This document shows positions 34,390-44,779 of a stretch of DNA of 64,000 nt, one piece after another (position 1 is the stretch's first letter; every line of letters starts with the position of its first letter). Position numbers and translations under genes: made by a program. Source of the stretch: Methanobacteriota archaeon (lineage in GTDB: Archaea > Methanobacteriota > Methanobacteria > Methanobacteriales > Methanobacteriaceae); assembly GCA_023436175.1 (NCBI GenBank), contig JAEZKE010000012.1, forward strand, positions 41,372 through 105,371, read 5' to 3'. The notes below the pieces were generated by a model. It had not been told where the DNA came from, did not search any database, and worked only from the letters and a program-made list of their open reading frames with translations.

Positions 34390-35958
34390 TTGGATAAGCA
34401 GGGTTATGGATGGTCAGTTTTAATTTTTGTTTCTTTAGCCCTATTTATCATTGGTTTAGATGCTACATTCATGAACGTGGCAATAACCTATTTGGTGAAG
34501 GATTTAAATACTACTTTAACTAATGTACAGTCCATAATAGCCATTTATGCTCTTGTAATGGGTTGTTTTGTACTTTTTGGGGGTAAATTACAGGATGTCA
34601 TCGGCAGAAAGAAAACTTTTCTATGTGGAGCTGTTATTTATGGAATAGGATCCCTAATTGCAGCTATCAGCACTAATGCCCTTATGCTGCTTGTGGGATG
34701 GTCTATAATAGAAGGTTTTGGAGCTGCTTTAATGTTACCCGCAACATCATCCATAATTACGGCCCATTATACTGGATCTAAGCGGGCTTTCGCACTAGGA
34801 TTTTCATCTACATTGTATATAGTGGCAATTGCGGTGGGGCCGTTACTTGGAGGTTACCTCACAACATTCTATTCCTGGAGATGGGGCTTTGCATTGGAAG
34901 CGATAATAGTTCTTGGAATTCTCCTGTTATCTTACAATCTCACTGAATCAGAACTAACATTAAAATGGTCTGATCTAAATCTTAAGGGAGCATTTCTCTC
35001 TGCAGCAGGGATCTTATTATTTATAGTGGGTGTGCTGCAGTTGAATAACCCTGCAACATGGATAAATTATTCTGGAACCATTGTAAACCCTGTAGGCTTT
35101 GCAGTAGCGATGTCAACTATCATGATGGGTTTTTTATTACTTGTGATTTTCTTCTTTTATCAGAGAAAGCTAATTAAACAGGGAAAAAAACCATTTATGG
35201 ACATACGTATCTTAAAAAATCGTTCATTTACATATGGTAACCTGTCTCGGTTGATCCTTGCGTTAACTTTAGCAGGATTGTTCTACATTATCCCACTTTA
35301 TATACAAACAAGATGGGGAGTTAATGCCCTCATAACTGGTTTAATCATGCTGCCGGCCCCTATTGGAAGTGCAATATTTGCAGTGAGTGTAGGTAAGCTT
35401 ACTAAACGAATTAAGTCCCATTACCTTGTCTTTATGGGATTTATATTGTCTATTATGGCTATGTTAATGATGTATCATTCATTTATGTACCCTGTAACTT
35501 TGAACATGATGGATCTAATTCCTAGTTTGTTCTTATTAGGAATAGGTTTGGGATTAGCTACTCCTAACGTTACAAATATTATTCTTTCCAGTGTGGATGA
35601 TAATCAGCTTTCGGAAGCCTCAGGAATACAGAACACTTTCATAAATATTGGATCTTCAATTGGAACCGTTGCTATTGGATTAGTTTTCTTCATGGGACTA
35701 TATTTCAATGTCGCGGCGACGCTTCCATTGGATTATTCTCAATATCAGAATCAGCAGGCTTTAAATCATGATATTTATTCATGGATTGGCAAAACTTTAA
35801 ATCCGGATATGTCAACCATAATGGACGACCCCAAGCTTTACAGTCTAACGTTTAATTCTGGAAGTCAGGGGATGCAGGATGCAATTTTAGCTTCAGTGGT
35901 CATGCTTTTTGTTGGATTTTTATTATCTCTCTTTATTAAACCGCCACCTGTTGAATAA
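34390..35958 (+). CDS. MFS drug exporter, DHA2 (14-helix) family
   Basis: 522 residues from TTG 34390 after GGTGGGAG. About 14 membrane helices; LDATFMNVAITYLVKDLNTT and the motif-A-like FGGKLQDVIGRKKTF are typical of EmrB/QacA exporters, and motif C (ALGFSSTLYIVAIAVGPLLGGYL) marks an antiporter. It should export drugs by proton exchange. Single gene without a linked regulator; it is one of three DHA2 exporters in the window. Confidence 0.9.
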   Translation: MDKQGYGWSVLIFVSLALFIIGLDATFMNVAITYLVKDLNTTLTNVQSIIAIYALVMGCFVLFGGKLQDVIGRKKTFLCGAVIYGIGSLIAAISTNALMLLVGWSIIEGFGAALMLPATSSIITAHYTGSKRAFALGFSSTLYIVAIAVGPLLGGYLTTFYSWRWGFALEAIIVLGILLLSYNLTESELTLKWSDLNLKGAFLSAAGILLFIVGVLQLNNPATWINYSGTIVNPVGFAVAMSTIMMGFLLLVIFFFYQRKLIKQGKKPFMDIRILKNRSFTYGNLSRLILALTLAGLFYIIPLYIQTRWGVNALITGLIMLPAPIGSAIFAVSVGKLTKRIKSHYLVFMGFILSIMAMLMMYHSFMYPVTLNMMDLIPSLFLLGIGLGLATPNVTNIILSSVDDNQLSEASGIQNTFINIGSSIGTVAIGLVFFMGLYFNVAATLPLDYSQYQNQQALNHDIYSWIGKTLNPDMSTIMDDPKLYSLTFNSGSQGMQDAILASVVMLFVGFLLSLFIKPPPVE

Positions 35959-36139
35959 GAAATTAAAAAATAGTTATATGGTTTTATAGGATCCTTTCAA
36001 TAGATAAAAATCATTTTACAGCTAATTATAACTCTAACATGCTTTTTGGTAAAATTAATTTTAGTATAATAAAACCATTATAAAAAAGTAGAAAGAGTAA
36101 ATGAATTGCGTCTAATTATTTAAATCCAATTAATTTACT

Positions 36140-38389
36140 TTAGATCATATCTTCTATTGCTTTTTGATATATTCTGCTTATTATGGTGTTTAAATCTCCA
36201 GAGTAGAGATAATCGTATCCATTATTCAATAAATACAGATCTGGGTTTGCTATTCCTGTAAAGCTTACAGGGTCATAATCGTCATCATGCGCCCTTGGTA
36301 GCCATGCTAAACCGGTTATATCTGTAGCTGGAGGAACCCATATGGTATACACTTCTTTGGCCCCGACTAAATATTTGTAGTATTTTTGTCCCATTTCGTA
36401 TATTACACCTGCATCTGCCCCACCATATATATCAATTATTAATGCATTTACAGGTACTAAAGTACTTTCAAGTACTGTATAGTGGCTGTTAGGGCCCAAT
36501 CCCCAGTTTACTGCGGTTAATCCTAATATCTCTAAATTATCTACAATTGTATTTACTCGATCGGTATCGGTTGCTACATTGATGATGTTATCGCTTGTTA
36601 TATAAACTGGCCTTGCATCGGTTATAACTGGATTAAGAGCTGTCAATGAATTTACTGTAACGTAACCCGGTAATCTATTGTTTGCGTTGTAGAAATTTAG
36701 TATCTTTGAGTACATGTAAACGAGTGATTCATACTGGATTTTTCCAAGTGAACATGTCACATAATTAGGTGCAGCATTGTTTGCATCTATAAATGACCTA
36801 ATTTTCTGTGCAATACTTAGATATTCTGTTTTTGTTATTGCTCCACTTACAAGATTGTCTGCTGGACTACCTGGTGAACTTATATTTTTAAATGTTACTG
36901 CTGATTTATTTCCGCTGTTTAGCTGTAAGACACTTGTAATCATCAAATTCAACATATCCTCAATTGTAACCCTGGTTGTACCAATTGTCACGTAATCTGG
37001 AAGTTTGTGGTTAGTTTCGATAAAGGATTTAAGACTTGCTGCAGCTTTTTGAATCTGGCCTGGTGTGAATGTAATTTTAAAGAAATCATTGGTTATTTGC
37101 CCATATTTGTACAAAGAGTATCCAGATGCACTGTTTTTTACAGCTGCATTCATGTCATTCTGCAGTTCACTTAGGGGTATTGCAGTTTTATTACTGGCCG
37201 AACGGTAAGCTTGAAGACCAGCTACAACAGGTGTTCCATTGGCCTGGCTAACTATATACGCTATTGAACTTCCTATCCAGCTTGTACCATTTTTTCCGCT
37301 GCTGCTAGTACCTGTTGAACTGTTGTATCCATAGCTGCCTTTGTAAACTAACGGAACCATGAAATCAAGGTATTTGGCAAGCTGGGTATAATTCTGCCCA
37401 TAATAATAGGCATTTATTTTTCCTTCAGGCATTACATTTGCTGAAACTGCTACAGATGAATTTATTGATTTTACAGAATTGTAAATACTCTTAACGAAAG
37501 AGGTAATGGTCTGTGAGCTGTTTGAGTATTTGTAAGCTGTCCCTGGATAACGTAAATAATCGAGGTTGATACCGTTTACTCCATAGTTTTTAGCCATGTT
37601 TACAGTGGCATTTAGAACTCGAGTATTGTAAGATGTATCTATGCCTGTTTTTGTTTGTTTAGTAGTGACAGTTTTGTAAGTTATCTTAGTTTTCCAGACG
37701 TATTTCCATTTGTAGTACCAGTGGCCCCTGTATTTGTACCATGACTTGTACCATGATTTATAGTAAGTTTTTACTGCAACTTTTTGGGTTACATTCACAG
37801 TGTATGTATATGCTGTGCCTGCGGGATTGATCCATTTACCATTTGCATCTAAAAAGCAGGTTACCCATGCGTTTATCCTTACTCCACTGTTTTTGAACAG
37901 GGTTACCATATTTTTGAGGGTACTTTGGTATGAATTTGAATAAATATTACACTTAACGAATATATCTGTAATCCCTGCATTTTTAATTTTAGTTATATTT
38001 AAATAAGCAATATCTTCGGCGTTTAGCCAAATTGCACTGATATTTTTATATTTATCTCCTGCGGTGTCAGTAGAATTTTGAACGCTTGTTACACTAAAGC
38101 TTCTAAGAGTTGCCCCGCTGTTTTGACTGGAACTAGATGAACTTTGTTCTGTGGGTTGATTTGATGCTGTAGTACCATTAACAGGTTTTGTTATATTTTT
38201 TTGTGTAGATCCTGTGGCATTTTGAGTGGTCACGTTATTGGAAGTATTTGTTGTGTTATTTGGAACTAAATTTGTGTTAATGCAATTATCTGGTGCCTGT
38301 GAATTTTCTGTGGCGGCATATATACTAGTTACATTAAACATTGCTCCGCTTACGATAAGGAGCACTAAAAGCAATGAAAGTCGCTTCAT
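36140..38389 (-). CDS. surface protein: GH-like domain, pseudomurein-binding repeats, methanobacterial C-domain
   Basis: 749 residues from ATG 38389, placed by GGGAGG 7 bases upstream. Signal peptide MKRLSLLLVLLIVSGAMFNV...IYA, then a Ser/Thr/Asn linker. Residues ~100-420 resemble a glycosyl-hydrolase-like barrel of the GHL10 kind, with YGVNGINLDYLRYPG as its 'hDGihlDyiRyP' motif, interrupted by a Tyr/Trp/Lys-rich insert (YKSWYKSWYKYRGHWYY). Residues ~440-594 hold three or more pseudomurein-binding repeats (KLPDYVTIG, APNYVT, RLPGYVTV). The last ~155 residues are a domain seen in many Methanobacteriales surface proteins. Probably wall-bound, perhaps acting on wall glycan. Confidence 0.82.
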   Translation of the reverse strand: MKRLSLLLVLLIVSGAMFNVTSIYAATENSQAPDNCINTNLVPNNTTNTSNNVTTQNATGSTQKNITKPVNGTTASNQPTEQSSSSSSQNSGATLRSFSVTSVQNSTDTAGDKYKNISAIWLNAEDIAYLNITKIKNAGITDIFVKCNIYSNSYQSTLKNMVTLFKNSGVRINAWVTCFLDANGKWINPAGTAYTYTVNVTQKVAVKTYYKSWYKSWYKYRGHWYYKWKYVWKTKITYKTVTTKQTKTGIDTSYNTRVLNATVNMAKNYGVNGINLDYLRYPGTAYKYSNSSQTITSFVKSIYNSVKSINSSVAVSANVMPEGKINAYYYGQNYTQLAKYLDFMVPLVYKGSYGYNSSTGTSSSGKNGTSWIGSSIAYIVSQANGTPVVAGLQAYRSASNKTAIPLSELQNDMNAAVKNSASGYSLYKYGQITNDFFKITFTPGQIQKAAASLKSFIETNHKLPDYVTIGTTRVTIEDMLNLMITSVLQLNSGNKSAVTFKNISSPGSPADNLVSGAITKTEYLSIAQKIRSFIDANNAAPNYVTCSLGKIQYESLVYMYSKILNFYNANNRLPGYVTVNSLTALNPVITDARPVYITSDNIINVATDTDRVNTIVDNLEILGLTAVNWGLGPNSHYTVLESTLVPVNALIIDIYGGADAGVIYEMGQKYYKYLVGAKEVYTIWVPPATDITGLAWLPRAHDDDYDPVSFTGIANPDLYLLNNGYDYLYSGDLNTIISRIYQKAIEDMI

Positions 38390-39304
38390 TATACTGCCTC
38401 CCATTTTTTCAGGTGTCATATTAACACCGATTTGGAGTTATTGATACGTGAATATGGTATTTTTGAACATATATTTTTTTTGATTTAAATTTTCATAAAA
38501 AAATAAGCAGTATGCTTTTATTTTGATTTTAAGCGCTACATGAAGGAATTAAAACAGTAAATTATTGAAATATTAATGTTTTTTGTATTATAATTACTGT
38601 AAAATCTTATTAAATTAATTTGAGATAAAAATCTATTTTTTTAAATATATCCTCCATTTATTTTCATGTTTTCTAATTTAAGTTCAATTAAATTGAATAT
38701 TAGCACTGATTTACAACATTTTCATTTCTTAATTCCGGTGTTGCGCTTTTTAAATGGTTATAATTTGTATATTCCTAAATTAAAATATCCCATGTGTTTT
38801 TTGATTGGATAGGATCTTTTACTGCAGGTATGTGGTTTTATTATTAAGTTATAGTACGGGATAATTGAGGTATTATCTGTATTGTTTGAGATATTAGTCT
38901 TTTAGATGCTTCCTTAAGTTTCTATTTGACAGAAACTCTTTTATATGAGAATCATTCCTAATATTCATAACGTTGGGCAGATTGTATGGAGCTCATATTA
39001 TACTGGGGAATGCATCACTTTATGGATATAATAAATAATTTAAGTTGAGGTACTTGCTTTAAGATTTATATTGCCATAAATCTTGAGTGGGCAAGATGAA
39101 ATTAATCAATGATAGATAAAAGATCATTAGTTTGGTGATTATGTTGCTTAGAATGGTAAGCAATATGTGAAATATGGCTATAATATAGTTTGGTTTGATT
39201 ACAAGTTCTAGCATGCCAGTAATATTTATACAAGTACTCTGAGGGGTATAATATCTTAAGGGATTAATCTTATTTAAAAAATAAGAAATGGAGGACTGGT
39301 AAAT
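38390..39304. other. 915-base intergenic region with two hairpins near its end
   Basis: No protein-like frame is seen. At 39053-39095 a two-part stem forms: CTTGC/GCAAG outside and perfect AAGATTTA/TAAATCTT (39061-39068, 39077-39084) inside. At 39144-39163 TTGCTT/AAGCAA forms a second. Both are upstream of the coiled-coil gene at 39305 and could belong to a long leader or a small RNA. Confidence 0.45.
39053..39163 (+). ncRNA. possible structured RNA or long leader
   Basis: Two neighbouring hairpins (39053-39095 and 39144-39163) separated by AT-rich sequence. The first has 5+8 paired bases with a GTGGG-containing internal loop. Only secondary-structure potential supports this; no known RNA family is recognised. 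Confidence 0.25.
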
Positions 39305-39724
39305 ATGGAAAGTAAAGAGGGTATGGAAAATAAAGTAGATGTGGGGCCCAAAATAGAATCTAGTATTGTTAAAATGATAGATTCTAAATTAAAAGAAGTA
39401 AGGACTTTAAAAGGGCTGTTAGAAAGATCAGACAAACTACAGGAACTGTATGGTCCAGCACTTAAATTAGAAGGTGGGATCAGTTTAATGGGTAACCACC
39501 GGTTTAAAACAGATAGACTATTTAATCCTAAATGCAGGGAAGTAGTGGAGTTAGAAAAGCTTGAAAAACTGCTTGTTGACTTTAAAACAGAGTATGAAGA
39601 CCTTTCAAGTAATATATCAAAATCTCTTTTAGAATACAACAACAGGAATAAAAAAGCCTTTGAAGTATTTAAAGTTAAAAATGAACAGTTAATTAATAGA
39701 ATAGATTTACTTAATTTGGAATAA
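39305..39724 (+). CDS. hypothetical coiled-coil protein (139 aa)
   Basis: ATG 39305 after GGAGGACTGGTAAAT. Charged and helical: SSIVKMIDSKLKEVRTLKGLLERSDKLQELYG, a short central part (LEGGISLMGNHRFKTDRLFNPKC), then ELEKLEKLLVDFKTEYEDLSSNISKSLLEYNNRNKKAFEVF, likely coiled coil. No family recognised. It is convergent with the protease gene across a symmetrical terminator. Confidence 0.65.
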   Translation: MESKEGMENKVDVGPKIESSIVKMIDSKLKEVRTLKGLLERSDKLQELYGPALKLEGGISLMGNHRFKTDRLFNPKCREVVELEKLEKLLVDFKTEYEDLSSNISKSLLEYNNRNKKAFEVFKVKNEQLINRIDLLNLE

Positions 39725-39731
39725 TGCTCTT

Positions 39732-39760
39732 AGTAGATCTACCTTTTCAGTAGATCTACT
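39732..39760. terminator. symmetrical hairpin between convergent genes
   Basis: AGTAGATCTAC (39732-39742) and GTAGATCTACT (39750-39760) form an 11-bp perfect stem with a CTTTTCA loop, 8 bases after one stop and 24 before the stop of the opposite gene. The position suits a bidirectional terminator or mRNA-end hairpin. Confidence 0.65.
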
Positions 39761-39783
39761 GATGTTCTACGATTCAGGTTTAA

Positions 39784-40803
39784 TTATACAATATCTATAG
39801 GAACTTTATTTTTCTTGCATATTTGTACTATATAATCTGAAGATAAAAATAGGCCATATCTGGATTCTATTTGCCGTATAAAACTTCCTTTTGATTGTAC
39901 TCCATATATTAAAATACCTATTACTTCATTTTTGCTATTTAGAACTGGACCTCCACTATAACCTGGAAATGTAGATGCATTTGTCTTATAATAAATTATG
40001 TTGTGCGAATTAGGTACTTCAGATATGAGACTGCCTGTTGTTGTGGAGGGGGTCACTGATAATTGGGCCTGTGTCACGTTACTACTTGCAGGGTAACCAT
40101 ATATGCGGATATTTTCTCCCTTTTTTGGATCATGTGAACTTATTTTTAAGGCGGGTAAATTTTTACCTGCAGAGTCAACTTTCAGGAGGGCAACATCGTT
40201 GTCACTACCTGAATTTCCAACATCCACTATCTGCGCATTTAATGGACTGCTTCCTGAAGAAGCTGGAAATTTAACTCTGATAACCTGATTGTAGGAACTT
40301 ACACTAATTAAATTATTTTGAACCAGTAAATCTGTTGTCATACGTGTATTTACACTTAAATTACTTTGACTGATCATATCGTTACTATTAGGTAATTCTG
40401 CGCCTAAATTTGGGTTATAATTAGATAAATAAGTGGATACTGCTGCCTGTTCTACATATAGCTTAATACTGTTATCGTCCATCTTTTTAAGCACATTTAT
40501 GGTATTATATTGGGGATCACCTACAACGTGAAATGCAGTTATGATATGCCCTTCTTTGCTTACAATAACTCCAGAACCGGTTTCTAAAGGATAAAAACTG
40601 ATATTAAACTCCACAGTTTTGTTGAGGGATGGATCAGTTATAGTTACTGCACCTGAGACCCCATTTTCAACATAAACTGTTGAACTGGCGGATTGTGGAG
40701 AAAAATAATTTAGCGGGTTGTCATCAACAAAAAAGGTTTCATAAGTCACAAATGCGGCTAAAAAGATAAGAATTAATGTTAATATATTTTTTAACAGCTT
40801 CAC
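39784..40803 (-). CDS. membrane-anchored trypsin-like (S1C-type) serine protease
   Basis: 339 residues. N-terminal helix ILTLILIFLAAFVTYETFF anchors it facing outside. The catalytic triad is visible: ITAFHVVGD (His92), DNDVALLKV (Asp203) and FPGYSGGPVLN (Ser283). A ~60-residue insert lies between His and Asp. No PDZ domain follows, unlike DegP/HtrA. Likely surface protein quality control or processing. Monocistronic. Confidence 0.88.
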   Translation of the reverse strand: MKLLKNILTLILIFLAAFVTYETFFVDDNPLNYFSPQSASSTVYVENGVSGAVTITDPSLNKTVEFNISFYPLETGSGVIVSKEGHIITAFHVVGDPQYNTINVLKKMDDNSIKLYVEQAAVSTYLSNYNPNLGAELPNSNDMISQSNLSVNTRMTTDLLVQNNLISVSSYNQVIRVKFPASSGSSPLNAQIVDVGNSGSDNDVALLKVDSAGKNLPALKISSHDPKKGENIRIYGYPASSNVTQAQLSVTPSTTTGSLISEVPNSHNIIYYKTNASTFPGYSGGPVLNSKNEVIGILIYGVQSKGSFIRQIESRYGLFLSSDYIVQICKKNKVPIDIV

Positions 40804-41349
40804 GTTAGGGTTCCACCATTACTATTTAGAAAATATTAAATTATTTAACTTAAGTAATACTATGTGGGAACTTTTATTTAAATTTTTGTCAAATTTCAAT
40901 TGGATCAGTATCTAAATCAATAGTTATGCCTGCCAATGAATGAAAAAATAAATTTGTACACTATATGCTCCAATATATATTTAAATATTTAAATTAGGAA
41001 AACAATTGAATAAAATATAGTTTAAATAATGTATTCGACTTATTACAGCTTTATTTTTTAAATGTTGCCTATTTTTATAACGTAGCTTTTTAGATTTATT
41101 AAACTGATAAAGTATATATTTATAAAAATATAGCACTGTTCTAATTCAATATAATATAAGCTTTATATCCATTACTTAAAATTGGGAATAAAACTGTTAA
41201 TATATGAGCTAACTGGCGCTATTTTGACATGATTCTGTAGATAACTCACAAATGTTAAGTTATGTTTTGATGACAGAACAGGGCAGTAACTTAAAAATAA
41301 TTAAATTAAAGCGTGTATTTATATCCAATTAAAAACAAAGTAATAATGT
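40804..41349. other. AT-rich intergenic region
   Basis: 546 bases with no gene. The only clear signal is TTTATATCC at ~41318-41326, about 25-30 bases before the ATG of the small membrane protein, a good position for a TATA box of a leaderless transcript. Confidence 0.5.
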
Positions 41350-41523
41350 ATGGATATAATATCTACATTGGTTAATGCAGTAATTAGTTTTGTAAATGCA
41401 GTTGTTAATGCAATACTTATTTTAGGAGTTGCATTAATTTGGGGCATTATTATCGCGGGCGTAATCGGCGTAGTAATACTCATTATTTTAAAGGCGCGAA
41501 AACGTGTAAAAAGAGAGAAATAA
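41350..41523 (+). CDS. small membrane protein (57 aa)
   Basis: ATG 41350 to TAA 41523. MDIISTLVNAVISFVNAVVN is amphipathic or membrane-active; a strong membrane helix follows (ILILGVALIWGIIIAGVIGVVILIIL) and a basic tail (KARKRVKREK). There is no ribosome site and TTTATATCC lies at leaderless distance. No family recognised; the basic tail should be cytoplasmic. Confidence 0.6.
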   Translation: MDIISTLVNAVISFVNAVVNAILILGVALIWGIIIAGVIGVVILIILKARKRVKREK

Positions 41524-41593
41524 GCTTAGCATCTTTTAAATAAAATAGCATTGCATTAATTATTAAAATGAAAATAAGAGTTGATTTTAAAAG

Positions 41594-41926
41594 TTATTTT
41601 TCAAATTCTAATATTAGTTTAATTTCTTGAGGTTCTATATCTATATCTGCAGTGGGATAGGGGCCTTCGTTTGATTCCATATCAATTAATGTAAATTTAT
41701 CTGATATTTGTTTACCGTTACTTTCAGTGGTTTTTATGGTAAATTTATTTCCTTTGCTGTCTTCGAAGAAATCTACAGCTTTTTCTATATCTGGCCCTAT
41801 AATTCGCATAACAATTAACAGTTCTGTATCGCTTAAAAAACGAAAATCTTGGATGAACCCTTCAGGAACTATTAAATCATTCCCTGGTTCTTGACTAAAG
41901 GTTACCTGTTCTAATACTTCTGCCAA
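41594..41926 (-). CDS. hypothetical beta-rich protein (110 aa)
   Basis: TTG 41926 is preceded by GAGGTGATTATGC; the ATG inside that segment is in another frame. The product is acidic and beta-rich (FIQDFRFLSDTELLIVMRIIGPDIEKAVDFFEDSKGNKFTIKTTES ... IEPQEIKLILEFEK), with no cysteine or membrane span. No family recognised. Confidence 0.6.
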   Translation of the reverse strand: MAEVLEQVTFSQEPGNDLIVPEGFIQDFRFLSDTELLIVMRIIGPDIEKAVDFFEDSKGNKFTIKTTESNGKQISDKFTLIDMESNEGPYPTADIDIEPQEIKLILEFEK

Positions 41927-42076
41927 GCATAATCACCTCATACATTATTTGTTTTTTTAGAAACATAAATATTTACATTCTATTTGGAAGTGGTTATAGG
42001 CATATCTATATCCGTTTTGGGCAGTGTTTTAACTTGCAAAATAAGTAATTGACTTATAAGTTTTAAAAAGAGTAAA

Positions 42077-42514
42077 TTAGGGTGCTCCTCCTGCACCACC
42101 TACATTTTTTCCTGTTTTAGGATCTATATCTATTTCTCCTACTCGTTTACTATTTAATAAAACAGGAACAACATCGGTATCTTTTCCCCCTATTTTATAC
42201 CTTTCAGGTTTACCCGCCACTGCATTAGGTTCTTCTATGTATCTTTGAGCGATTGATTGAGATTTAGAATGTTTTGCATTATTGGAAGCTGTATACTGTT
42301 TGGTAGTTGATCTTTTGTTGACATTATAATGAGATGGTTTGGATACTTTATTTGGGGAATTAATTTTATGATTATTTGCAGAATTTACCAAATTTATATG
42401 GTTTGATTGTTCTAACTGAGAATTTGTAGATATTACTGGATACGCAGCTACAGTAATGCTTGTAATAACTAATACGCTAATTAAAAATAGTATTTTTCCT
42501 TTGATTGTAACCAC
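42077..42514 (-). CDS. secreted Asn/Ser/Lys-rich protein
   Basis: 145 residues if begun at GTG 42514. Signal peptide KGKILFLISVLVITSITVAA, then a low-complexity Asn/Ser/Lys stretch. A C-terminal ~50-residue part (AVAGKPERYKIGGKDTDVVPVLLNSKRVGEIDIDPKTGKNVGGAGGAP) looks like the tail of a PepSY-like or similar domain. The GTG is itself part of the GAGGTGG ribosome site; ATC three codons later (42505) is 5 bases from that site, so a non-standard start like the ATT genes is possible. Confidence 0.6.
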   Translation of the reverse strand: MVTIKGKILFLISVLVITSITVAAYPVISTNSQLEQSNHINLVNSANNHKINSPNKVSKPSHYNVNKRSTTKQYTASNNAKHSKSQSIAQRYIEEPNAVAGKPERYKIGGKDTDVVPVLLNSKRVGEIDIDPKTGKNVGGAGGAP

Positions 42515-43084
42515 CTCTGCATAATTTTGTATGTTTTTTTATGTTTTTCATAACTAATAATGATTTCGTGTAAATGCAGTTTAGATGCAAGATTAAGGAT
42601 ATTTAGAACGGGAATTATTATAATTCCCCCTGCAGTAGTTAAGATAATTAATCGCATATAAATAAAATTAAGAAAAATAGTTTTAATATTTTCAAGGTCT
42701 ATTTCTATTAAGTCATATATTAATCAAGTACATTTTATGGTCTTAAAATCACATTTCGGCGGTTTTATTATACTATTTTTTTGTAAATTTCAAATAATAA
42801 GTACATATATAAAAAAAATTCCTGTTTATGCATTTCTTTAAACCTTAAAACATAATTTTAAGCATGATTAATAGGATCAATTATTTATTAAAATGAAGTA
42901 GATTACTACTCCTTATTTAAAGTAAATTTTCAATATTTAAATTATACGTGTATTTATTTGATATAAGTTCATTCAAAAATAATTTTAAGTTTAATCAGTA
43001 TTGCGTAAAATTATACCCGATAAATATTAATAAACCGCCTTAAATAAATATCAGTTGGTAAAATTATCACAGGGATGTATAACC
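42515..43084. other. AT-rich intergenic region
   Basis: 570 bases between divergent genes. No protein-like frame and no strong repeat. CAGGGATGTATAACC precedes ATG 43085. Confidence 0.5.
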
Positions 43085-43789
43085 ATGATTTCTGTCTCAG
43101 ATCTGGAAAATATGAGGGATGAAAAGGATATAAATGGCCTTATAAAAGCATTAGATTTAGATGAAGACAAGCGGATCCGAGAAAAAGCCGCATATATCTT
43201 AGGGGATATAGGTGCAAAAGAAGCTGTTGAACCTCTAATTAATATATTAAGTGATGAATACTGGCCTATTCGTAAAGCTGCAGCTTTATCCCTTGGTAGG
43301 ATTGGAGATAAAAATGCAGTTGAACCTTTAATCCGTGTTTTAAGAGATGATCACTGGCACGTGAGGGAAACAGCAGCATTAGCTCTTGGTATAATTGGTG
43401 ACCGGCGGGCAGTTGAACCAATTATCAACGCCCTTAATGATGGGTCTTTGAATGTTAAATGTGAAGTAGTGGATGCATTGGGAAACTTAGGTGATGATAG
43501 AGCTCTTGAACCGCTAAAAGAAGTTTTAAAAGAAAATGATTATCTTTTAAAGTCATGTGCTGTGATGTCTCTTGGTAAGATAGGTGATGATGCAGCAGTG
43601 GGATCCCTGGTCAGTTCTTTAAACGATGAAAGTTATTTAGTTCGTGTAAATGCAGCAAATGCCCTTGGAACAATAAGAAATGAAAAGGCACTTCCATATC
43701 TTAAAGAAGCCTTAGAATCCTCAAATGGGGAATCTCATGAATTTGAATCTGCTCTTAAGGCAGCAATAAATAAAATCACTTCCAAATAA
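43085..43789 (+). CDS. HEAT-repeat (PBS-lyase-type) protein
   Basis: 234 residues from ATG 43085. About seven ~31-residue HEAT repeats: IREKAAYILGDIGAKEAVEPLINILSD, IRKAAALSLGRIGDKNAVEPLIRVLRD, VRETAALALGIIGDRRAVEPIINALND, VKCEVVDALGNLGDDRALEPLKEVL, LLKSCAVMSLGKIGDDAAV, VRVNAANALGTIRNEKALPYL. Such solenoids are scaffolds; in archaea many have no known partner. Upstream in-frame codons to 43055 have no ribosome site. Confidence 0.85.
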   Translation: MISVSDLENMRDEKDINGLIKALDLDEDKRIREKAAYILGDIGAKEAVEPLINILSDEYWPIRKAAALSLGRIGDKNAVEPLIRVLRDDHWHVRETAALALGIIGDRRAVEPIINALNDGSLNVKCEVVDALGNLGDDRALEPLKEVLKENDYLLKSCAVMSLGKIGDDAAVGSLVSSLNDESYLVRVNAANALGTIRNEKALPYLKEALESSNGESHEFESALKAAINKITSK

Positions 43790-43981
43790 TTGATTAAAAT
43801 TAAATTATTAAACATATCTTATTTTGAATTTAATATTATAATAACTATTTTTATGTTAATCGCCCTTTAAATCATTAAAAGGTTCTCTATTCGTTTTTAT
43901 AATTATATTTTTATATGTTGAAAACGTAATATTAGTTTTAAAATGTTTTTATACTCGCTTTTAATAATTTGAGGATGTTTA

Positions 43982-44737
43982 ATGATAATTAAGTTAGATG
44001 AAAATCCTAAAACAGAAGAAGTTTTTGATTTTATAAATGAGGCAATTTCTAAAAGGGCTTTTATAATAATAGTGGCCTGCTGCAGAATAGAATACAGGGG
44101 CAGGGCTACAAGCAGACTTGGATCCGGAGACAGGACCATAATTATCAAAACTGATGGTTCTTTTTTAGTTCATCAGGATTACAATTTAGAGCCCGTTAAC
44201 TGGCAGCCCCCTAACTGTAAATTCAAGACAAGGATGGAGAATGGTAGAGTTTACCTCTGCGGAGTTCGAAGGAATCCTCCAGAATCTCTTGAGGTTGAAA
44301 TCTGTAAAACTCATATGATGTCATATCACAAAGGTGAAGATATCAAAAAACTGGAACTGGCCGGTTATGAAGAGGATATGAGGACTATGATAATGGAAAG
44401 TCCAGAACTTATTGAAAGTGGATTCCGACCTACTTCTAAAGAACATCAGGTATCTACTGGATTTATAGATATATTAGGTAAAGATAAGGATGGTAATCTG
44501 GTAGTATTAGAACTTAAAAGCAGACGTGCGGGTGTTAATGCTGTTAAACAGCTTAAAAGATATCTGGATGACTTTGCTGATCATAAGGAGTTTGTACGGG
44601 GAATACTTGTGGCACCATCTATAACTGAGGAAGCCCAGGAACTTCTTGATGAATACCAGATGGAATTTAAGGCACTTGAACCACCTATGGAACTTAAAAG
44701 CGCTAAAAATGTTACGCTGGATTTTTTCAATAAATAA
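43982..44737 (+). CDS. nucS: endonuclease NucS
   Basis: 251 residues. N-terminal DNA-binding beta domain ([36 protein letters not shown]) and C-terminal PD-(D/E)XK nuclease: [36 protein letters not shown] holds the Asp, E-x-K and Gln-type residues of archaeal NucS/EndoMS. It cleaves at mismatches and at branched or flapped DNA. Length equals the family norm. ATG at 43982 follows GAGGATGTTTA. Monocistronic. Confidence 0.93.
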   Translation: MIIKLDENPKTEEVFDFINEAISKRAFIIIVACCRIEYRGRATSRLGSGDRTIIIKTDGSFLVHQDYNLEPVNWQPPNCKFKTRMENGRVYLCGVRRNPPESLEVEICKTHMMSYHKGEDIKKLELAGYEEDMRTMIMESPELIESGFRPTSKEHQVSTGFIDILGKDKDGNLVVLELKSRRAGVNAVKQLKRYLDDFADHKEFVRGILVAPSITEEAQELLDEYQMEFKALEPPMELKSAKNVTLDFFNK

Positions 44738-44779
44738 TCAATCAGCAGATCGAAAAAATGGAGAAGTTGGACACGTCCA

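Noticed and set aside
34390..35958. MFS gene as part of a regulator-exporter operon
   Set aside because: No regulator gene or dyad is seen within 600 bases on either side.
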